The notes under the pieces are model-generated. The model was not told where the DNA came from. It worked only from the letters and a program-made list of their open reading frames with translations, and made no database searches. The position numbers were made by a program, and so were the translations under genes. DNA of 64,000 nt from Candidatus Hydrothermarchaeum profundi (GTDB taxonomy: Archaea; Hydrothermarchaeota; Hydrothermarchaeia; Hydrothermarchaeales; Hydrothermarchaeaceae), in assembly GCA_002011125.2 (NCBI GenBank), contig MTMF02000008.1:62001-126000 (forward strand), read 5' to 3'. Every line of letters begins with the position of its first letter. The stretch's first letter is position 1. Below, piece after piece: positions 59,015 through 64,000 of the stretch.

Positions 59015-59073
59015 TATCCAGGATGCCTCCACTACCAACCTACTTTATGGCAACAGTCCTATAAAAAATATCT

Positions 59074-59751
59074 CTAACAATCAACCTTTTCAACTAAAAA
59101 ATAAAAGGCGGCAAAGAATGCCGTACCGAACGGAAATATTCGGAAATCTCCTTGAAATAAGAGCCCCCATCCAATATTAATTGCTATAAACAAGAGAAGA
59201 AAATAATCACTTACCCTCATCTTTAAGAAAAAGTTCATAGGCCACTTAGTTACTTCTTTTATCCCACTCAAAAAGTCAGCCGTATCATACAACTCATATA
59301 ATACTATACCCGTATCTTCATCTTTAATCTCTTTTTTATCTTTCGCTTTCAAAGTCAACCTTTTATTGAAAATACCCAGCCTCTCCTCAAGCCAATACAT
59401 TCTACAACTCCTGATTTTATTGAAAGCTGTGAGTCTTTTATCTATAAGCAATGCAATCGACATTAATAAAAGAGAAAATATGTAAGGCCCTAATAATCCT
59501 TCTAAGCATATTTGTGTATCGCTACAGCATTTATAGTATTCTGCATATGTATTACTAATGATCACCAAGGAAGCTCCAAAAAAGACAGATATTATCACAT
59601 AATTCATGCGGGTGTTTCTTTTATTCTCCTCCCTGAGTTCTTGATATTCAAACTTTAAAAGAGATATTCTTTGTTCATTATTCAAATCTTCAATATTTAC
59701 ATCCAAATCGTCAATATTTACGTCTTTTGATGGTTTTTTGGATTTTTTCAT
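59074..59751 (-). CDS. Four-helix membrane protein, cargo-type
   Basis: 225 residues. Acidic repeat-like head (NIDDLDVNIEDL, a duplicated motif), a helical stretch, then helices about 47-66, 80-100, 173-190 and 195-215. A cytoplasmic loop with RMYWLEERLGIFNKRLTLK sits between helix pairs. I do not recognise a family with certainty; some prophage-borne four-helix membrane proteins look similar. AT-rich, unlike flanking genes. Confidence 0.6.
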   Translation of the reverse strand: MKKSKKPSKDVNIDDLDVNIEDLNNEQRISLLKFEYQELREENKRNTRMNYVIISVFFGASLVIISNTYAEYYKCCSDTQICLEGLLGPYIFSLLLMSIALLIDKRLTAFNKIRSCRMYWLEERLGIFNKRLTLKAKDKKEIKDEDTGIVLYELYDTADFLSGIKEVTKWPMNFFLKMRVSDYFLLLFIAINIGWGLLFQGDFRIFPFGTAFFAAFYFLVEKVDC

Positions 59752-59793
59752 TGGATTATTTTACTCATTTAAATATAAAAAAGATTTCCAAGG

Positions 59794-60132
59794 CTACTTT
59801 ACATTGAATATATTCTTCAGCGCAACGAACATTAAAAAAGAGAGGGCTGCTCCAACCAAGGTAAAGATTCCTATATATTCTAGTACTATTATGATAAGCG
59901 GGATGGAGAGAGATGGGGGTATATTTTCTTCCCCGATTAGATCTAGCAGCACGGTGACTCCAAACCCTATAATCGCTGCTGCGAATACGATAGAAATATT
60001 AGCCAAGATCGTCTTTCTATCCCGGCTATCAATGATCTTATCCCACTCTACTCTTTTGAAAACTAAAACTAATAGTATTAGAGGGATCGCTGATAATATG
60101 ACGGCCTTAATAAGCGCCATGACTTTTATCAC
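59794..60132 (-). CDS. Three-helix membrane protein
   Basis: 112 residues with hydrophobic segments near 5-25, 45-65 and 75-105, and a polar loop (KRVEWDKIIDSRDRKT) between the first two. AT-rich like the previous gene and likely part of the same minus-strand insert. Unrecognised. Confidence 0.58.
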   Translation of the reverse strand: MIKVMALIKAVILSAIPLILLVLVFKRVEWDKIIDSRDRKTILANISIVFAAAIIGFGVTVLLDLIGEENIPPSLSIPLIIIVLEYIGIFTLVGAALSFLMFVALKNIFNVK

Positions 60133-60292
60133 TATATCTGGAAGTGTAAAAAAAGATTTCTCCTAGCTTCCGAATGCTAAGTCGGATCGATGGAAGAAAG
60201 CATTATTGGTTTTTATATACTTGGTTGTCTTTTCTAACCCCTTCGTCCTAAGATTCTTATATGGTTTGATATTCTAACCATCTTGGAAAAAG

Positions 60293-60304
60293 AATTAAAT
60301 TTTT
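60293..60304 (+). promoter_or_regulatory. TATA box for the capsid-gene transcription unit
   Basis: AATTAAATTTTT, preceded by GGAAAAAG, lies about 25 bases before the ATG at 60324. The spacing would put the transcript start at or near that ATG, which is a leaderless arrangement for the basic mini-gene, followed by the ribosome site AGGTGGTGAT of the first capsid-like gene. Confidence 0.5.
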
Positions 60305-60323
60305 CAAACATCTAGTATTTTCC

Positions 60324-60368
60324 ATGCCCTGTAAGAGAAAGAGAAGGAAAAGAAGGAAGAAGAGGTAA
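60324..60368 (+). CDS. 14-residue extremely basic peptide (candidate)
   Basis: A 15-codon frame starting at the presumed transcription start and ending TAA at 60366-60368, just before the first capsid-like gene. After MPC, all eleven remaining residues are Lys or Arg. In spindle-shaped viruses a small basic protein (VP2) can bind the genome next to the capsid genes, so a protamine-like peptide would fit. The same purine-rich stretch may simply be a leader; the frame is too short for codon statistics to help. Confidence 0.3.
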   Translation: MPCKRKRRKRRKKR

Positions 60369-60383
60369 AGGTGGTGATAAGCC

Positions 60384-60644
60384 TTGGCGACCTCTGGAAC
60401 AGCCATAGGAGTTGTGATCCTACTTGCCACGCTCATGATAGGTGCGCTCATATTCACCCAGGTTGGCGAGCAAGTTGATCAACAGATCAATGAATCAGCG
60501 AACCCCGATGCACAGGCGGCCTTCGATAACATCGAGGACACGGGTTGGAATAGCCTGCAGATGCTTGCGATAAGCGCATTCGTTGCAGCAGCCGTGACGA
60601 TCCTAGCCATACTCATGGTGCTAGGAAGAGGAGGCTCGATCTAA
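60384..60644 (+). CDS. Two-helix capsid-like protein A
   Basis: 86 residues from TTG. Hydrophobic helix about 7-27 (TAIGVVILLATLMIGALIF), a polar loop about 28-55 (VDQQINESANPDAQAAFDN), then a second helix about 58-80 (MLAISAFVAAAVTILAILMV) and a GRGG tail. This two-helix hairpin with a short polar loop resembles major capsid proteins of archaeal spindle-shaped viruses (SSV-type VP1/VP3, PAV1-like). Strong ribosome site AAAGGTGGTGAT. A T8 run follows the stop. It shares two blocks of identical DNA with protein B. Confidence 0.68.
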   Translation: MATSGTAIGVVILLATLMIGALIFTQVGEQVDQQINESANPDAQAAFDNIEDTGWNSLQMLAISAFVAAAVTILAILMVLGRGGSI

Positions 60645-60672
60645 AATGGTCAAGCCCCCGCTCTCTCCTTTC

Positions 60673-60680
60673 TTTTTTTT
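60673..60680 (+). terminator. Oligo-T terminator after capsid-like gene A
   Basis: Eight T in TCTTTTTTTTA, in a pyrimidine-rich tract following a GC-rich stretch (AAGCCCCCGCTC). Archaeal RNA polymerase stops at such T runs without a hairpin. It separates gene A from its paralogue B, so A may be made largely as its own transcript. Confidence 0.45.
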
Positions 60681-60707
60681 ATTAAATGGTAAAGGTGGTG
60701 ATAAGCC

Positions 60708-61178
60708 TTGGCGACCTCTGGAACAGCCATAGGTGTTTTAATCCTGCTGACAACCCTGATGGTTGGAGCTCTCATCTTTTATAGCCTTGGATCTCAAACT
60801 CTTGAACAAGCCCTTGACGAGGTAGTTGGCGAAGTAGTTGGAACCGCTAACGGAACTGGGTACCTGTCGGCTTCGCTGGCGCATGGAAGCATTGATCCAG
60901 GGAGTGAGACGATCTACTGTAATGACACGCCTACTTCGAGCTACACTCTAACGTATAGTACTGGGGCGATAGTGGTTGATGGAAGCGATTGCGCTAACGA
61001 TGTCGTGGAAGCAGATTACAGCTATCAGGGTACCGCATACTCGAATATGGAGCAGATCGAGGACACGGGTTGGAATAGCCTGCAGATGCTTGCGATAAGC
61101 GCATTCGTTGCAGCAGCCGTGACGATCCTAGCCATACTCATGGTGCTAGGAAGAGGAGGAAGATCTGGGGGGCTCTAA
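60708..61178 (+). CDS. Two-helix capsid-like protein B with inserted exposed domain
   Basis: 156 residues from TTG. Helix 1 (7-27) and helix 2 (about 128-148) are as in protein A, but the loop is enlarged by about 70 residues (roughly 44-113): GTGYLSASLAHGSIDPGSETIYC, YTLTYSTGAIVVDGSDC, DYSYQGTAY, a beta-rich pattern like small Ig-like domains of structural proteins. Cys71 and Cys95 could form a disulfide. The first 46 bases from the ribosome site onward and a 104-base C-terminal block are identical to gene A, so the pair arose by duplication with later conversion, or the domain was inserted recently. Confidence 0.68.
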   Translation: MATSGTAIGVLILLTTLMVGALIFYSLGSQTLEQALDEVVGEVVGTANGTGYLSASLAHGSIDPGSETIYCNDTPTSSYTLTYSTGAIVVDGSDCANDVVEADYSYQGTAYSNMEQIEDTGWNSLQMLAISAFVAAAVTILAILMVLGRGGRSGGL

Positions 61179-61180
61179 AG

Positions 61181-61489
61181 TTGATCATCGAGCTCTACTA
61201 TCTCTTTTTTTTTATTTCAACGGTCCTCGGGGTAGTAGCAGTTGTTAGCCCGCTTGGAAGCAGCAGCCAAAAGATCAGCAGCCCCATAGCCTTCGTACTA
61301 TTCACAGCGCTAGGAATGCAGAGCTTCGACATAAAACGTGTCTACGTCCTAGAGGTCAACCAGACTCTGATGCAGCATATAACCACGATCAGCGATACCT
61401 CATTCGCCTACGTCTGCTATGGCCTGGCTGTTATCATGTTTGTGATCGCCTTCGTAAGCAACTTATTGGTCTTGAGGGAGGTTGAGTAG
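61181..61489 (+). CDS. Three-helix membrane protein
   Basis: 102 residues from TTG at 61181, three bases after gene B. Hydrophobic helices near 3-25, 33-50 and 72-93, with a polar loop around KRVYVLEVNQTLMQHITT. A T9 run (61205-61213) falls inside its 5' coding part and could reduce transcription beyond gene B. Not recognised. Part of the virion-type module. Confidence 0.62.
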   Translation: MIIELYYLFFFISTVLGVVAVVSPLGSSSQKISSPIAFVLFTALGMQSFDIKRVYVLEVNQTLMQHITTISDTSFAYVCYGLAVIMFVIAFVSNLLVLREVE

Positions 61490-61491
61490 AG

Positions 61492-61932
61492 TTGGATAAG
61501 GAGGATATAAAGAACATCGAGAAGATCCGGGAAGTTCAAAGAGAAAAGGCGCAGAGTGATCTACCTTTTAACTCGTATATCTACTCGGCTATACCGATTG
61601 GGGCCGACCCGCATGTGCAGAGGGAGTACTGGGCTTTCGTGAATAAGCAGCTTGCCCTTGCGAACCACACAGGCGATGACGTGGAAAGCATACTTAACCG
61701 GCTCAGGATCATAGATCTTGAGACTAAGTCAAAGCTTAGGCGATATGAGTTAAGGAGCTTTGAGAAGGTCAACCGGGGGAACTACTCGAATACCAGGGTT
61801 TTCGTTCAAAGCCTTGCCAGCCTTGGAAAGGATATGGCTTTGATCAAGGAGATGGGTAAGAGCCGTAAGGAGATAACGGTTGAGGATAAGCCGCCGGAGC
61901 CTAAGCTTAGGAAGATACGGATAGGGGGATGA
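61492..61932 (+). CDS. Soluble charged protein of the virion module
   Basis: 146 residues from TTG. Helical and charged (KNIEKIREVQREKAQ; RRYELRSFEKVNRGN; KEMGKSRKEITVEDKPPEPKLRK). No enzymatic motif, no transmembrane helix. It may be an internal or scaffold protein between the membrane proteins on either side. Stop overlaps the next start (ATGATG). Confidence 0.62.
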   Translation: MDKEDIKNIEKIREVQREKAQSDLPFNSYIYSAIPIGADPHVQREYWAFVNKQLALANHTGDDVESILNRLRIIDLETKSKLRRYELRSFEKVNRGNYSNTRVFVQSLASLGKDMALIKEMGKSRKEITVEDKPPEPKLRKIRIGG

Positions 61933-62711
61933 TGGCCTTGGCTAGCTGGATACTCGAGCATTATGCTGCTATACTTGCCGTCTCGATAGTCTTTCATGGC
62001 CTAGGTATAGCCTTCCTGGTAGTGCTCTGGAAGCTTCATCCCGGCTTTCTGAAGCATGTCATGGCGAAGCTCCGGGGGAAGGACTTCGTTTTTGTCATGA
62101 GAAGTGACCGTAAGATGGGTTTTCTCCCGGCGGAATACCGGGAGGGAGACCTGCATACGGCTATGGGAAGCTTTTCGGCTGAGCCTGACGACATGGGTGT
62201 ATATGAGGGGATCCCAACGGCGATAGCTTACGCCCCGTATGCCAGGTCATTGAACCCTAAGGCGCTGGTGGCCCTGCGGAAGATAAGGCGGCTGGGTATT
62301 GACAACTACCATGACCTAATCCGCATCCTATACATCGACTTGGAGAAGCTTAAGGAAAAAGGGGAGATCAAGGAGGAAGAGGCCCAGGAGATCCTGAAGC
62401 TTAGAAAAGAGCTCGGGGAGCTTGACGGGAAGATCCTGAACGACCTCGAGGTCATCAGGGTCAACGATGTGATCAACTTCCTTGAGGAGGACAACCCGAT
62501 CATCAAGGATGCAAAGATCGAGAGAGAGGTAACCGATGAACTGCGGAAGATAAGGAACCCGATAACCCGGCTTATGCCCTATGTCTTCATGTTCATGATG
62601 GTGATGATGGCTGCTGCGATAGCCTTCGCTATAATCCAGACAGTTGGAGGGGGGAAGGGAGAAGACCAGATTATTAAGGAATCTACAACGGCTGCTTTGA
62701 AGGTGGGATAA
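61929..62711 (+). CDS. Membrane protein with N- and C-terminal helices
   Basis: 260 residues. N-terminal helix (about 8-35), a cytoplasmic alpha/beta domain of about 180 residues (KDFVFVMRSDRKMGFLPAEYREGD, then long helices with ILYIDLEKLKEKGEIKEEEAQEILKLRKELG), and a C-terminal Met-rich helix (YVFMFMMVMMAAAIAFAIIQ). Charge-rich inner domain between two membrane anchors resembles assembly or penton-type proteins of membrane-containing archaeal viruses, but no family is identifiable. Confidence 0.66.
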   Translation: MMALASWILEHYAAILAVSIVFHGLGIAFLVVLWKLHPGFLKHVMAKLRGKDFVFVMRSDRKMGFLPAEYREGDLHTAMGSFSAEPDDMGVYEGIPTAIAYAPYARSLNPKALVALRKIRRLGIDNYHDLIRILYIDLEKLKEKGEIKEEEAQEILKLRKELGELDGKILNDLEVIRVNDVINFLEEDNPIIKDAKIEREVTDELRKIRNPITRLMPYVFMFMMVMMAAAIAFAIIQTVGGGKGEDQIIKESTTAALKVG

Positions 62712-62714
62712 GAA

Positions 62715-64000
62715 ATGGGTGAATGGGGAACTGAACTGGATGCTCCGGCATGGGTAAAGGCCTTCAAAGAAGATCCTACTGGAAGGCTGACCAGGATCAT
62801 AGTTCAATATCGTTATGGACGTGGACAGCATGGAACAGCGACACCACGGGAGTTAACCGTTGAAGAAGCCAAGGAGACCCCGGAGTATCGATCCAAGGAT
62901 GTTCCTAAGCTTAAGGTTGACCCGGTAACTGGGGAGGAAATGGTTTATGATCCTAAGACCGGGGTGACATATAGCCGGGAGGCCTGGGAAAACAAGCAGG
63001 TCCGGGACTTCGTCCAGGAGGTAAAAGAAAAGACTGGAACTGAGCCTACGCCGGAGGAGATAAAGGAGTTCAAGGAGAAAGGAGAGGTAACGATAAGACG
63101 CCAGAGGCTCTATTTAGCATCGCCTTTCCCACCAGCACCAGAGGAGGAAAAAAAGCTCATTATAAGGGGCGAGCAGGTTTTGAGGAAAAAGGGTGAAGAG
63201 ACTGAGACATTAATTCTTAAACCCGACATATCGGGTCCTTCTTGGTATGATAGGCCAGCCGGGGCCCAGCCGACCACGCCAACTTTTTCGCCGGAGTGGG
63301 AAAAATATTGGGACGAGAGGGCTGCTATAAGGAGAGAGCTTGAGAAGCAGACGCTTGAAGTAGCAGCCGAGGTTGCTGGAAGCATGGCGGTTGGAGCATT
63401 AGTGGGGCTTCCGATAGGAGTGGCTAGCAAGATCTCGGTTCCCTTTGCAAAAGGATTAGCTGTTGGCGCTACTGGAGCAGGTGCAGCGGTGCTTGGGAAA
63501 GAAGTTAAGAAGGACATAGAGGCTGGGAAGACGGAGAAAGCGGTTCAGGATGTCTTACTCTTTGGGATCGGAGGCTTAGGAGCAGTACCAGGCTACAGGG
63601 CTGGAGCTAAGATCGGGAGCATAATGAGAGGCGCTCCAACTATCAGGCTGGTTGAAGGTAAGCTCACTTATAAGGGCCAGCAGGTGACCTCGGAGTGGTT
63701 GAAGGCTCAAGTAGAGAGAAAGCCAGCAAGGGTCGAGTCTGTTGATATAGAGCCTACTGGGGAAGGATCCTTGAAGGGGATTGAGCTAGGATATGCAAAA
63801 ACCAGGACCCTAAAGGTTGATAGAGACATAATGGTCCAGGTGGAGGACCTGGTTCCTTCAAGGACTGTTGAAACAGGCTTCCCCATGGAGGCAACGCTTA
63901 GAGAAGTAAAGATTGGTGAACCAGAGTATAGGGAGGTTAAGGTAACAGGCCATAAGATCGTTACGGAGAAGGGAGAGCTAAGAAACCTGCTTGCTGAGAA
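62715..64000 (+). CDS. Large structural-type protein, incomplete at the window end
   Basis: Frame from ATG 62715 runs open to the end, at least 428 residues. N-terminal region is polar (VKAFKEDPTGRLTRIIVQYRYG, PEEIKEFKEKGEVTIRRQRLY), a central hydrophobic pair near 220-265 (AAEVAGSMAVGALVGLPIGVA, AVGATGAGAAVLGKEV) resembles a membrane-crossing hairpin, and the rest is beta-rich (IRLVEGKLTYKGQQVTSEWL, LKVDRDIMVQVEDLVPSRTVETG). Length and position suggest a tail-fibre-like or terminal spindle protein. No domain recognised. Confidence 0.66.
   Translation, partial: MGEWGTELDAPAWVKAFKEDPTGRLTRIIVQYRYGRGQHGTATPRELTVEEAKETPEYRSKDVPKLKVDPVTGEEMVYDPKTGVTYSREAWENKQVRDFVQEVKEKTGTEPTPEEIKEFKEKGEVTIRRQRLYLASPFPPAPEEEKKLIIRGEQVLRKKGEETETLILKPDISGPSWYDRPAGAQPTTPTFSPEWEKYWDERAAIRRELEKQTLEVAAEVAGSMAVGALVGLPIGVASKISVPFAKGLAVGATGAGAAVLGKEVKKDIEAGKTEKAVQDVLLFGIGGLGAVPGYRAGAKIGSIMRGAPTIRLVEGKLTYKGQQVTSEWLKAQVERKPARVESVDIEPTGEGSLKGIELGYAKTRTLKVDRDIMVQVEDLVPSRTVETGFPMEATLREVKIGEPEYREVKVTGHKIVTEKGELRNLLAE

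Larger units (their letters stand above)
51721..64000. mobile_element. Integrated virus or virus-like element (right end outside the window)
   Basis: From about 51.7 kb the gene organisation changes: small genes packed with stop/start overlaps, many TTG and GTG starts, ribbon-helix-helix regulators, a tyrosine integrase, Zn-ribbon miniproteins, two capsid-like proteins and a large structural-type protein. Base composition rises by eye from AT-rich to more GC-rich after 53 kb. The left boundary is not proven; tRNA-Glu at 49631-49705 is a candidate attachment site, in which case DarTG would also lie within the element. No plus-end att repeat is visible inside the window. Confidence 0.72.

Noticed and set aside
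49631-64000. Second copy of the tRNA-Glu 3' end (attR)
   Set aside because: Not seen within the window; the right border must lie beyond 64000 or the target is different.
1-64000. CRISPR array or insertion sequence
   Set aside because: No regularly spaced repeats with unique spacers and no transposase frame with inverted ends were seen.

Overview
The window is an archaeal chromosome segment carrying an integrated mobile element at its right-hand end. Archaeal markers are F420-dependent methylene-H4MPT reductase (mer), an archaeal prephenate dehydrogenase, two aKMT-like lysine methyltransferases, an archaeal S26 signal peptidase, ATP-dependent DNA ligase, NucS, an archaeal-type ornithine cyclodeaminase, TATA boxes placed for leaderless or short-leader transcripts, and strong GGAGGTG ribosome binding sites. 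H4MPT chemistry, menaquinone synthesis and a multihaem cytochrome point to an anaerobic, respiring euryarchaeote-like organism. I cannot place it more precisely from the sequence alone.

Chromosomal part (1 to about 51.3 kb; by eye AT-rich, short intergenic gaps). 0-10 kb: mer, then a tightly overlapping five-gene minus-strand operon (secreted beta-propeller fused to a multihaem cytochrome, two membrane proteins, a secreted membrane-anchored protein and a B12-binding radical SAM enzyme), an ArsA/Get3-type ATPase pair, CBS and DsbA-like proteins, and a 29-residue membrane miniprotein with strong expression signals. 10-20 kb: aromatic amino acid genes (aroD, aroE, a bacterial-type aroK, tyrA) mixed with the two methyltransferases, and a haem operon (ahbD-like, hemE, hemH, hemG) that together could run from uroporphyrinogen III through Fe-coproporphyrin to haem. 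20-31 kb: signal peptidase and an almost complete futalosine menaquinone cluster (mqnE, mqnA, mqnC, mqnD, a UbiA prenyltransferase, a UbiD decarboxylase, menG/ubiE). 30-50 kb: M24 peptidase, larC/larB, a structured RNA candidate, a ferritin-like gene, a compact three-gene cluster that looks like a ribosomally made, radical-SAM-modified peptide system (a 22-residue CxCxxxC peptide, a 46-residue four-Cys protein and a SPASM maturase), thioredoxin reductase, aspartase/fumarase, DNA ligase, trpB, nucS, argJ, argB, nitroreductase, tRNA-Gly overlapping the end of an ornithine cyclodeaminase gene, tRNA-Glu, and a DarT/DarG toxin-antitoxin pair.

Element (about 51.7 kb to beyond 64 kb; by eye more GC-rich from 53 kb on). 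It opens with two divergent ribbon-helix-helix regulators separated by spaced repeats, followed by a zinc-containing tyrosine integrase and a long + strand run of very small, overlapping genes: coiled coil, Cys-rich/Zn-ribbon miniproteins, one- and two-helix membrane proteins, a DUF5131-like radical SAM protein, a MazG-like pyrophosphohydrolase and a small HTH protein. An AT-rich minus-strand insert (58.7-60.1 kb) carries three membrane proteins. The right end looks like a virion module: a 14-residue extremely basic peptide, two paralogous two-helix major-capsid-like proteins (one with an inserted exposed domain), membrane proteins, and a long structural-type protein cut by the window end. The two-helix capsid-like genes resemble those of archaeal spindle-shaped viruses. 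No packaging ATPase or replication gene is visible, so the element's identity is an inference.
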